Positions 9,977 to 19,694 of a stretch of 64,000 nt of DNA are shown piece by piece; positions within the stretch are counted from its first letter, which is position 1, and each line of letters opens with the position of its first letter. Both the position numbers and the translations under genes were made by a program. The notes under the pieces are model-generated. The model was not told the origin of the DNA. It ran no database searches and worked only from the letters and a program-made list of their open reading frames with translations. The stretch is taken from positions 23,066,661-23,130,660 of the forward strand of contig OZ035961.1 of assembly GCA_964034945.1 (NCBI GenBank). Reading direction: 5' to 3'. Source of the DNA: Chrysopilus asiliformis. Its lineage: Eukaryota; Arthropoda; Insecta; Diptera; Rhagionidae.

Positions 9977-10363
9977 AAGGTGCCGCTCCACATGAGAGTA
10001 AATGCCGGCGAGAACCTCTCGATAGCAGCTACTCGCAAATGGACACGTCTCTGAGAGTCGCTCGCAGAAACTCGCAAAAGCTCGCGAGCTAGTTTCTGCG
10101 AGCTGTCAAAAGTGATTCTACTCTCTAGTCAACATGCACCCACTGAACTCTCGGGGAGTTGCTCGCCAGATACGAACGGCGTTTGAATTTCGCTAGTAGC
10201 TCTCGAGAACTCGCCAAAGCAAGATGTCAAAAAAATCAAGATATTGGTCTTGAAAAGAGAAAAATCGTCGAAATTAACTCTTAAATGGACAACCTCCTGC
10301 GAGTAACTCTCGAGAGTTTTTGATAGTAACTCGCGTATTTACTCTCATGTGGAGCGGCACCTT
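9977..10363. mobile_element. MITE with TA duplication, abutting the TTAA element
   Basis: The ends are perfect inverted repeats of more than 25 bases (AAGGTGCCGCTCCACATGAG and its complement), with TA on both sides (9975-9976 and 10364-10365). The interior is rich in short palindromic motifs such as CTCGCGAG, CTCTCGAGAG and repeated ACTCGC, typical of subterminal transposase-binding arrays. No open frame is conserved. Its left end coincides with the TTAA of the neighbouring element, so one inserted at the boundary of the other. Confidence 0.85.
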
Positions 10364-10365
10364 TA

Positions 10366-11824
10366 GTTATGGAGTTCTGCCGAGCCGAGTTTAATTATTG
10401 TTTTTTTAATTGATTGGTATCGCTAGGTAGATTGGCACAAAAATCTAAAAACTCGCCATTTTAACTTTTATGTTACTGTTTATGTCAATTTTTTGAATCC
10501 AAATAAAGTATTAACATAAACCCCTATTCTGGCGTGCTCACAAGTCACATTCTGTATAGCGATTTTGGCACAAAATCAGTTGACAATGGGAATTAAGTAT
10601 GATGAGCACGTCTAATTTTCCAAAAAGAGAAATCATTGCAAAGCATTCGGACGACAAACCAAAGATGAGAAAAACAATTTCTGGATTGGTATTGACAGAA
10701 AACTCAACCTTCAATCGGCAAACTTTCTGTTGTTTTCCACTAAAATGATTTTTTTCTTCGAGCTCGAAATCTTCAAGACAACATTTGACATGCAAAAATA
10801 AAGCCAGAGAAGTTAGAAATGGTGGCTCGGGGAAAAAGGGCGATTTAAATAAAGTTAATAGAATGCCTGGTATAAGACTGAATACTTTCAAGTTTCTTCA
10901 ATTTGTTTGTGGCTTTTACCATTAAAATTGAAATCCGATTTGTTTTCATTTCGATGATCTTCAATTGAGTAAAAAAATAAGTAAAACATTCTCATCCATC
11001 GTCCTTCGTCACTTTTACAATCGCTTTTATTTTTTTTTAAAGGTGAGGAGTTTTTGGAAAAACAATTCCCTGTGGCGTACCATAACAATATCACGGGACG
11101 GTGAAGAAATATTCCCAACTTCTTAAATAAAGGACAAATTCCAGCTACATAAATGGCAGCTGCGATGAATTTTGTTGAATTCAACTTTAATTTACTTGCT
11201 AAACTCTGTCAGCAGAACAGAAGGGTTTTGTTTTCCCTTCCAACAAACTTGGCACTCAGAACAGTAATCTTATTACAGCTACCCAAAAATTTTTATTTGA
11301 ATTTAATGTTTGACTAAACCTTACGGAGTTTTTACTTATAAAGAAATACTTTTTTACAATACCCGTGTGAGGAGTTTGGAGTGTATTCACTCATGTTTCA
11401 TCAAATCGAATTTACTTGAAACAGAAGGTATTTTTTTGTTTGTTTTAGATAAAGCTTATAAACGTTAAGCTTGTTTCAGTTCAAAAAGTTATTTAAACAA
11501 ATCTTATACGGGCGATGCTTGAAAAACCGTCGTTAGGAGAATACTCGTGAACCGATTTTTTAAGGTTTTTGTAAGAACATGCTTTTCAATCTTTATGTTG
11601 TTTTTTATCTTATGCGATACTAGAGTTAGCTAAAATTGCGATTTTTCCAAGAAAGGGTTCGTTTTTTTTAAAAAAAAAGAAATTGTTAGGACCAAAATTA
11701 TAACTTTTCCTTATATAAGGTGACCATTTAGCCAAGAACAATCCTGGATTTCCCAGCGCGGTTTCCTGAAAACTAAATTTTTACCCCACATTATTTGATT
11801 TACAATTATCACTTTTTAAACACA
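10366..11824. other. AT-rich non-coding sequence
   Basis: Two minus-strand frames of about 100 codons (10538-10891 and 10888-11184) overlap end to end but show no domain, no conserved motif and no splice or promoter context; I treat them as chance frames. Nothing else recognisable. Confidence 0.5.
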
Positions 11825-12080
11825 AAAAACCATCACTAAATATGCAAAATATACTCAATTGCGGCTGAGGGATCCGTAAATAACATTTTTTTTACTGCGG
11901 CGCATTTTTCTTTAATTATTTTTTCAAAATTTCGGCTTAATTTATTTGCATATGGAACGTGAAGCAACGTATAAAATAAAGTTAGACTTAGCTTGGGACT
12001 GAATAGATTTTGATTTATTTGTAGTGTCACATTCTATTTAAAAAAATTTTCCCTGCGGTCCATATTTATTAATTCTTTCT
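11825..12080 (+). repeat. Dispersed repeat family G, copy 1
   Basis: The landmarks, in order, are ATCACTAAATATGCAAAA, ACTGCGGCGCATTTTTCTT, GGAACGTGAAG, CTTGGGACT, GTGTCACATTCTATTTAAAA and CCTGCGGTCC. The same order of blocks appears at 37565-37840, 44195-44440 and 59500-59700, all in the same orientation. The copies are strongly diverged. No coding frame is shared. Probably an old non-autonomous element. Confidence 0.65.
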
Positions 12081-14050
12081 CGCTTATATTCGATACCATG
12101 ATGTATGTAAAATTTGTAGTTACATTATAGCGAGTCCTTGCTACTAAAATACGAAATTATTTTGCATAATTGCTGAATTAACGCCATTTTAAATCAAATT
12201 TAATCCCAATAAATTAAAAAAAATACAATAACTTATGAGCGAAACCATAAAACACAGGATATATCGTAATCATATTTAACAGATTTTTTACTGCTTGTTG
12301 AAACGTAAATTTCATACCACTAAATACTTGTGGTAATTTATTAAAAATTTAATTCCCCAAAAATTTAAAAATATCAAAAATTATACCGACTAAGCGTTAA
12401 TCTGTGATGAAAAAGGAACACAAAAGCTTTGATGTGTTAAATCCCTTTTAATGAATGTTTGAGGGAAATTTTTATTGAGGTAATTAAGAGGCTTTTAGTC
12501 AGGTGAGAGTTTCGTTCCTCTATTTATTCACAAAATTTATTAAAGCTATTTCAACGTAATATTCCAAGAAAAACCCTTTTCCACCATCTCTTCGCCACTT
12601 TCTTCTAAATAATTCAACAGAAAATGTTTAGAGTTTGTGTTATATGCTAACCGCGAGTGTCCGAATTTTAATTTAATTGAGTCAAGATTTTCGTGATTTC
12701 TTGAATTAAACCAAAAATGTATACACAATTAGGTACACATATTTCGCCTTAAGGTGTGTTTTATTCAGGCGGTATGTTTATAAGAAAAAAATGTGACTGG
12801 AAAATTCTGATGACAAAAAGTAAGAATGAAAAAAATTTAAGACTGTGAAAAGGTAACGAAAAATAATCTAAACCCTTTTAATACCTACCGCAGCAACAAC
12901 TGAACGTGATTAACAGAATATTTTTCTGTGATTCAAAAAAATTTTGTCTCAACAGTAAAAGATTTTGTTCCCAGAAACCAAATAAATAATTTTCTCTGAA
13001 GATAAGTAAACATCACCAGCGAGGAACCTTCTTTAGAGAAAAAAGCGTGAATCCTACCGTATTTCGAGTATTTTAAGAAGACCCGAATATTTGACCCAAA
13101 TTAAGGGTTAGCGAGCAGCCAGGCATTAAAAAGTATGTCAAAACATCCTTGAGAGTTACAATTTTGTCAAGTGTTTACAAAAATAAAAATTTCTTAAAGT
13201 TATTTTACTTTCGAAAACGTTGAAGTGACTTGACAGAACCTTGTTATCGTGTTTATTGGCTTTTTAACAAAAGTATTTTTTTTAAATATCTACAGCCTAT
13301 CCACTACGGTTTCCCAGAACTTTACTATGATAAATAATCCCCTTAGCTTGTGGTCAAAATAAAAGGCAAATTATTGTAAAAGTCGACTATAAATAATTAA
13401 AATAGATTTTAGCCAAGCATAAATTTGGAACAACAGGTAAATAAACGTCCTCTCTTATTCTTATGCAACAAAAATTAAATAAATAAATAATTGATTCCAT
13501 TGTAAAATCCAAAAAACTGGCAGCCCAAATAACATTTATGTCAACTGCGACATGGGCGATTGACATAAGCTGTGAGGTTCAATTAACCGCTAAAGGCCGC
13601 CCTCCATTACCATGACTTTTCCCAACTGCAAAAAAATAGAGACACATTTATGTGAAGATACGTTGACGAGAAAGGAAGATAAGAATCAACTGCAAAAATT
13701 TGTCGGCAACTGCAAGAATAATTTCCCCTGTTTTTTATGGCGATTATATGGCGATTTTATGGCGATTTCTACTACAATCACACATTGTCCCTGTAAGTGA
13801 ATAGTAAGCACGGACACATTCAAACTGTTATTATAGCGTGATGTCATTTTTCTCCTTCGCATGCATAGTCAAAAGCTTTGTTACCATGCCAATTTGAACA
13901 TTATATTCATAGCATAAGGTTTGATATGATTGCTATAAAATTGTAAAACTGGAAGGGATAGCGTTTAACTTGTATTCAGTCATTCCTTTTTAGATCTACA
14001 TAAGTCTATCTTGCTCTAGTTTTCTGCATTTTTTTGCAGTTACAGAAGTC
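12081..14050. other. AT-rich non-coding sequence
   Basis: No gene is supported. The sequence GCTATAAAATTG (13930) is followed by TTCAGTC (13976), a TATA-box and initiator-like pair, but the spacing is longer than usual and it serves only the 33-codon frame at 14051. Confidence 0.4.
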
Positions 14051-14152
14051 ATGGAAATGGAGGAAAGCCTTAATGTTACGGTTGACATAAATGCTGATTT
14101 GGAGAATATAATAAAAGTTGTTAAAAATCTTACTAAATTCTTACTAAATTAA
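14051..14152 (+). CDS. Possible micro-ORF, 33 codons
   Basis: A short frame starts MEMEESLNVTVDINADLE and ends FLLN, acidic at first and then amphipathic. It is unusual for this AT-rich region because a polypyrimidine tract and TTGCAG precede it (to 14039), a TATA-like and initiator-like pair lies about 75-120 bases upstream, and an AATAAA (14159-14164) follows the stop by 6 bases. I do not recognise it. The AATAAA is close enough to the stop to be chance. It could also be an exon of something else or non-coding. Confidence 0.18.
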   Translation: MEMEESLNVTVDINADLENIIKVVKNLTKFLLN

Positions 14153-14996
14153 AGTTTGAATAAATCGATTTTACGATTAATGTTTTAAGAAATAAAATTG
14201 ATGATTGATAATTTTTTTTAAATAAAAAATGAAATACTATAATGCAATTCTCTGAAACTAAAAAAAAATGCTTCTAAATTGTACGACTATCTAAACAAAG
14301 AGATGTGTAAAAATTTAATAATAATAATTTTTATTGATGAAATATACATGGTGCTTTAATTATTGGTTTATTTTTTTTTTTATGAAAAAAAAACATTTTT
14401 TTTTCTTATTTTCATTTTTCAAATTTATTTTTTTGCACAAGTATCTTTTTCTATATAGAAATTTAAATTCTTGTTTGAAAAGCAAAAAAAATTATTTCCA
14501 ATAAATTTTCTTCTCTTTTTTTGGGTTAAATCTCCAATCAACATAATTTGTTTAATAATTTTTTTCCAAACTCTGCATGTGGCCAAAAAAAATACCTTTT
14601 TACCTAAAAAAAAATCACAATTTTCAGTTTTTAAATTGGTTGATTGGAATAATTTCACGTTTTATGAATATTGATGTTATTTGGACAATATGAAATTGAA
14701 GTATATAATTTTTGTTACTATAAAAAAAATTATTTCTAATTGTTTATATTAGTTAACTAAAATGTGGAACATAATGTAACGTTATGAGGCAAATTTAGAT
14801 TATAAGTATAAAACTATCCAATGCATGCTTCTCGCTTCCATTCATTTTAGATAAAAATATGTTCTTTTATTTAAACAATCAAAAGTTGAAATTTATATAA
14901 AATAATAACTATATACAATATAATATGTTAAATCGCTTTTTTTAATATTTTTGTAAAACATTTTATTAATAATAGTAACTTATATACATGGAACAG

Positions 14997-15112
14997 GTTG
15001 ATCTTCGACATATGGACGAGAAACAGGGCAGCAACATCGTTGATGTCGGCGTAGATTTATCAGAATTTTATACGTCCGTCGAATGGGATATCCTTGAAGT
15101 CCCAGCTGTTAG
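14997..15112 (+). CDS. nAChRalpha: nAChR alpha subunit exon: end of ligand-binding domain
   Basis: First visible coding exon of the receptor. It encodes 38 codons plus two bases (VDLRHMDEKQGSNIVDVG, then DLSEFYTSVEWDILEVPAVR across the next junction). In insect nicotinic alpha subunits this is the outer beta-sheet stretch of the extracellular acetylcholine-binding domain, following the GSWTYDG region. The acceptor is ...GGAACAG at 14991-14996 and the donor is AG/GTAAGA at 15113. The next intron is phase 2. The preceding exon with the FGSWTYDG motif is not found in 1-14990, so the upstream intron must be longer than about 15 kb or leave the window. An in-frame ATG just upstream (14988) is intronic and not a start. 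Confidence 0.93.
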
Positions 15113-15266
15113 GTAAGACAAAGAAATATAAAAATTTAACAAGTAAAAAATGTAATTACATTCATCTTCATTGACAAATTATTTTGTCGTGAGAAAAACT
15201 TAAGGTTTAGAAAAGCTTTAGTTTCTCCTGTTGGCCTCTCCTTTTTTCGTTCATGAATCACTCTTA

Positions 15267-16585
15267 AGGTAGAAATACACGACGAGAGACTTTGGTCTCT
15301 TAGACCAAAAATTTCGCCTCTGCTTACAAAGAGACCTGTGTATACACTTAGGAGACCGGAGATTTGTCTCCAAGTATCAAGTCTCTAGGGCAGGCCTCGG
15401 CACCATGTATGTAGTGATTTACTATTACCCGAAGAAATTTTATGTTTCTTCATATACTATAACACGAAATGAGAAAACGCATCTTTTTCATTTTTTACGC
15501 TCTTTCGCTTTTGATGGCGACGTTTAGGAACAGTGGACTACACAATTTATCATGATGCGATTACAAAAAAATAATAAGTTCCGCCGTGCAAAAAAACTTG
15601 TGGGGACGTATTTCCGGTTCTGTGCTTCGAAAAAACATGCGCTAAATTGCATTATGTTACCTGATAAGACAGCTGTTGTAATGGCGTTCTAGATTGAATT
15701 TTTTATTCGACATGTAACTGCAAACTAGACATTGACGGTTTTCATTATTTGTGGTTATTAAATATTTGTTTTCCCAATCACACGACATAGTATTTGAATT
15801 TGAATATGAGCGCTTCATAATGGAAAAGGAAAACTAAAAAAATCAAATTTCTGAAAAAATTTCGTACGACAGTGTTCTTTGGGAAGCAATTAAGGTTTTG
15901 GGGAGCAAATGTATACATCCGCACGCATCAACAACAGAAATTATACTAAATGACTGCCGTAGGCTCGCTCCATCGATTGTTAGTCAATCGTTTGATTTCG
16001 GCTGCCGAAGTGGCCGTCGTCAACCAACACGTATCATTGCGTTGGAGAGTCGAGTAAAAATGTTCATACATTGATTGTATTCTCGTAAAATTTGAATAAA
16101 AATGTTATCGTTGTGAGGAGCCAGACGAGCCAAGGAGTGCCGAGCTCTGCTCTAGGGTCTCTGGGAGACTTAAGTTTCTTGCCGTGTAGCTACTAATGAG
16201 AGAGTCTCTTTAATGCGTCTCCGGTCTTCAAAACGTTTTGATCTATCTCTTGGTCTCCGGAGACGACTTTTGACATTTCAGGAAATTGTTTTGTGGGAAC
16301 GAGAATTTGTTTCGTTGTTTTGAGATTAAAGGTGAGTTTTTATAAAGAAAAAAAGGGTTTTTACTTATTTTATATTTTAGATTAGTGTTATTGTTGTTAT
16401 GCTTGGAGACGAGATACCTGCGTTGTGTATGCACTCCAGAGACTTTGCTTGTAGTAAACGTCTCCGGAGATCTGTTTTTTGATCTACAGACTTAAATTTC
16501 TTTGATCGTGTATACACTTTGGAGATTTTTGCCTTTTGTACCCTGGAGACCAGAGACCAAAGTCTCTCGTCGTGTATTTCTACCT
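15267..16585. mobile_element. PIF/Harbinger-like non-autonomous element
   Basis: Terminal inverted repeats of about 36 bases (AGGTAGAAATACACGACGAG and on through GACTTTGGTCTCT) lie next to TTA on both sides (15264-15266 and 16586-16588). A 3-bp TWA duplication is characteristic of PIF/Harbinger elements. Beyond the ends, both flanks carry many GGAGAC/GTCTCC motifs, probably subterminal transposase-binding repeats. No transposase frame survives in the 1.3-kb interior. Superfamily assignment is from the target duplication only. Confidence 0.75.
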
Positions 16586-17023
16586 TTAAAGTTTCGGGAA
16601 TAGCAGGAGAATAAGATCCAGGAGACAAGAATGGTAGAGTTTAAGATAAAGGAAATGGGTTCAGGAACGACCGCTCTAAAGCGGCGTGTCTACTGTTCAG
16701 TCAGAAAGCAAGTACTGTAAATACACGTGATTCGGCGTAGTGTGTGAGTAATTTGCTTTCAGTTTCTGAAACGAATAGAAAGGTTCGTTGGAAAACATGG
16801 TAATATTTTATGGAAAAAACAACACGAATATAAAAACCGCGTCGAAACCAAACAGTTTTAAGTAAAAATTCGCAATTTTTTCCACAAAAAATTGTTGTAG
16901 GATTTTTTCACAGAGAATTTTGGGTTATATTTTCGTTTAGGCGTCATTCCACTTGAAAAAAAAATTGCAACGCTAAATCGTTTACTTGCTTTCAGTCTGA
17001 TGAACAATATATATGTCGCTTAA

Positions 17024-17164
17024 GGCCTATGTTACACACGGGAACTTTAAGCGGCGATTTTTCTTAAGTATTGGCGAGAGAAGTGAGGGACCACCGCTTC
17101 CCTAGATATCGCGCCTATACTTAAGAATAGTCGCCGCTTAAAGTTGCCGTGTGTAACATAGGCC
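17024..17164. mobile_element. 141-bp MITE with TAA duplication
   Basis: An almost complete inverted repeat: GGCCTATGTTACACACGG, then AACTTTAAGCGGCGA, mirrored at the right end with one or two mismatches. TAA lies on both sides (17021-17023 and 17165-17167), again the TWA pattern of PIF/Harbinger. About 55-base arms surround a short centre (GAGAAGTGAGGGACCACCGC). Confidence 0.85.
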
Positions 17165-17214
17165 TAAGGATGAAAAGCAGGAAAAACTGCTCAAAAAACT
17201 GTATGTTTTCAGAA

Positions 17215-17478
17215 AAAAATTGTATGGTAGGTTCCCGTTATAGCTAACGTTACTTTTCCAAAAGCTGATAGAAAATTACGATTTTTATAAAACTTATTTA
17301 CAAAAAATTTCAAGTCGCTAGGTCAGCGCGTTCTCGACAGACAGACCGATGCACGGACATCCCCATTTTGTCTGAAATGGATTTCGTATTGAGAAAGTTT
17401 CTATCTGCCCCCGTTCTCGAGTGGGTGCCCGTTATGAATGCAATACTTTCCCTCTATAGGGAAGGAGAAAAGTAAAAA
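17215..17478 (-). repeat. Dispersed repeat family E, inverted copy
   Basis: The reverse complement shares GAAATCCATTTCAGACAAAA, GGATGTCCGTGCATCGGTC, TGTCTGTCGAGAACG and ACTTGAAATTTTTTGTAAA-like blocks with the plus-strand copy at 38385-38900. A related segment is found within the foldback at 34420-34640. No coding potential. Confidence 0.65.
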
Positions 17479-17551
17479 TATACATACTAAAATTTTATAA
17501 ATAAAAAATCTACCTACATATTTTTAAAAATTCGGTTTCAAGTATACATTA

Positions 17552-17953
17552 GTTGCGTTTTTTTAATGTTCTGAAGCAGTTCAGAACAAGCTTTCCATAC
17601 AAAATCCTGCACCACATTTTCAACTCGAACAGCGCTTGGAACAAAGGGAAATTTTATACGGTAATGTACGGTAATGTACGGTAATGAAATGCTGCTAACT
17701 TCAACATAATAAATCTGACATTTTATTCTCAATTGAGGATTTTGTGCTGGTGGTTTGTTGGTTCTGTTCGACAGCGAAATAGTTTTAATCATGGGAGATA
17801 GCGAATCGTGATTATATCAAGAAAATATAGCAGTAACGGCCTACTGATGTAACCAACATGAAGTTAGTTGCCATTCGAACTCAATGAAATTTCCCACTTA
17901 CTCTGGATCGTTTTTTTAATGTTCCGTGTTCTAGAACATTAAAAAAACGCAAC
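17552..17953. mobile_element. 402-bp MITE with TA duplication
   Basis: The ends are perfect inverted repeats of about 22 bases (GTTGCGTTTTTTTAATGTTC and complement), flanked by TA (17550-17551 and 17954-17955). Inside is a small triplication of GTACGGTAAT near 17660. No open frame of note. The TA duplication suggests Tc1/mariner-type mobilisation. Confidence 0.85.
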
Positions 17954-18254
17954 TATTGATTCCATAAAATTCAAACATTTCCTGATTTATACTTAAATCT
18001 GAAAAATTGTGAAAACCCTCCGATGTTCTCAACAGTATATTATCCAGCTTAATTATTTACATATTTTCTGCAGAGTAAAATATTTAATGAAAATCTAGTC
18101 CTGTTTTAACCTAACAATTTTTAATACAACTTAATTACATAAGATATTTTTGTAGTAGGATAACATTTCATTCATATAATTAACATAATTTAATCCGATT
18201 TATGTATGTATATAAATAAAGTACAAACATTTTCTTTCCATTTTTTTTTTACAG

Positions 18255-18423
18255 AAACGAAAAATTCTACACATGCTGTGACGAACCGTATCTGGATATA
18301 ACCTTCAACATAACAATGAGACGAAAAACTCTATTTTACACCGTTAATATAATTATACCGTGCATGGGAATTTCATTTCTCACAGTTCTCACATTCTATC
18401 TACCATCGGACAGCGGCGAAAAG
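18255..18423 (+). CDS. nAChRalpha: nAChR alpha subunit exon: vicinal cysteines, M1, start of M2
   Basis: Encodes [18 protein letters not shown] followed by [20 protein letters not shown] and [18 protein letters not shown]. The adjacent cysteines at 18274-18279 form the C-loop disulphide that contacts acetylcholine and define the protein as an alpha subunit. [12 protein letters not shown] and the [16 protein letters not shown] stretch are the pre-M1 region and membrane segment M1. NIT is a potential N-glycosylation sequon, although it lies close to the membrane. GEK at the exon end is the intracellular ring that opens M2, part of the cation selectivity filter in this family. The acceptor is TTTTACAG, the donor AAG/GTATGA, and the downstream intron is phase 0 and 454 bases. 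Confidence 0.97.
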
Positions 18424-18877
18424 GTATGAAATGTATCTACTCTGATTAAAATTATAGAAAAATCTTTATGAGATTTTCCAAACACAAAAAAAACCCCGCA
18501 TTGTGAGGTAAAATAATAAAGTGGTGCAGAAATTTTTAGAAAAATGTACAATGTTTTGCACGAGCCCTTCAAGATTAATTAATTAGGCATTTGTTATAAA
18601 TTTCCATTTAAAACGCCCATCATCCTGGATCCCTTTTGTTTTCAATGTTTAAAACCCGCACGGTTCATTCCCACATTGCCCTAAATTCAATTTAGAACGC
18701 CTATTTATAAGAATTTCACCTGTCGCCGGAGGAAGTAGCAATTTTTTTATAGAATTAGGAAGAAATCCTTGAACCTATGTAGGTATTGAGCCATAGTTGG
18801 TCGATTCTGCTCGCTGAGATCTTTATTGCCGTTTAAATCCATCGCAATGGAATTTAATACTAGTATTTTCATTACAG

Positions 18878-19014
18878 GTCACGTTATCGATATCAATCCT
18901 GATTAGTCTCCACGTGTTCTTCTTGCTGGTTGTCGAAATCATTCCACCAACATCTCTAGTGGTGCCTTTACTGGGGAAGTACTTAATATTTGCGATGATA
19001 TTAGTATCGATTAG
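18878..19014 (+). CDS. nAChRalpha: nAChR alpha subunit exon: M2 pore helix and most of M3
   Basis: Encodes [20 protein letters not shown], the pore-lining M2 helix, then [20 protein letters not shown] and ILVSIS, the M2-M3 loop and most of M3. M2 residues and the glutamate after it line the cation pathway in the family. The acceptor is TTCATTACAG, the donor ATTAG/GTAAGT, phase 2. The following intron (19015-32989, 13,975 bases) is by far the longest complete one visible. I saw no duplicated alternative copy of this exon nearby, although alternative exons occur in some insect alpha subunits. Confidence 0.97.
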
Positions 19015-19513
19015 GTAAGTATCTGATGGTATTTAGTGTCAGTATGAAGCCGTAAATATATTTTGCACAGTTTCGTATATTTCATATATTAATATGAACT
19101 AAAATAACCCTTGGGTAGATTATTTTGGTTGCTTCTGGGTTACACAGCACTGTGACTTTGAAATTATTTTTTTCAATTCTGTTGACGATTTCTCTTAAAT
19201 AAAATCCAAAAAAATGAAAAGATTTTCGAAATTTAAAAAAAATTCTATATTATAACGGAATACTTTCCAATCTGTCAAAGTAAAACAAAGTGTTTTTCCC
19301 TCACCTGCCATTTTCCGACTCACTGAAACAATTTTGATACAATTTTTACTTTCGATAAGTTCCAATTGACGGAAATCTTCTGTTTACCAAAAATATCCTT
19401 CGCCTGTCAAATTAACTGAGTACAATCATATCCCCTGGACAGCTAAAGAAAATTCATTACTGAAATCTACACCAACCACTTGAACTTAATCTCCGCTATC
19501 GCTTAAGTTGGTA

Positions 19514-19692
19514 CACGGAGAGAAATAATAGAATTGTGAAATTTTTGTGATTACACCTAAAAATTCGTGCCAAAATATAGGAAATTTTCCCAAAATTCAA
19601 CGATAAATTCTCAATTTTTAGGAAATCATTACAACTTTTAGTAAAATGTCTCAAATTATCACAAGTTTTAGTATGAACTATTTCTATCCGTG
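19514..19692. mobile_element. 179-bp MITE, CACGGA ends, TA duplication
   Basis: The left end CACGGAGAGAAATAATAG pairs with the right end CTATTTCTATCCGTG, and TA flanks both sides (19512-19513 and 19693-19694). The interior is AT-rich, with repeated AAATTTT-like motifs. It belongs to a loose group in this window whose ends read CAC(A/G)G followed by A-rich sequence (also 23976, 34067 and, more divergently, 42160). Confidence 0.75.
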
Positions 19693-19694
19693 TA

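Larger units (their letters stand above)
15113..18254 (+). other. Receptor intron, 3.1 kb, transposon-filled
   Basis: GTAAGA to TTTTACAG. It contains a 1.3-kb element with TTA duplications (15267-16585), a 141-bp MITE (17024-17164), an inverted family E copy (17215-17478) and a TA-flanked MITE (17552-17953). The rest is AT-rich with nothing recognised. Confidence 0.9.

Noticed and set aside
10538..11184. Two adjoining minus-strand frames of about 100 codons
   Set aside because: Composition is as expected for AT-rich DNA, with no domain, promoter or splice context, and the frames overlap by only a few bases with no shared homology.
1..14990. Upstream receptor exons (signal peptide, Cys-loop, FGSWTYDG block)
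   Set aside because: Searched by eye for coding stretches of these conserved blocks on the plus strand and found none; they presumably lie left of the window.
14988..14996. ATG GAA CAG as start of the first visible exon
   Set aside because: CAG at 14994-14996 is the splice acceptor; the family has about 180-200 more residues before this point.
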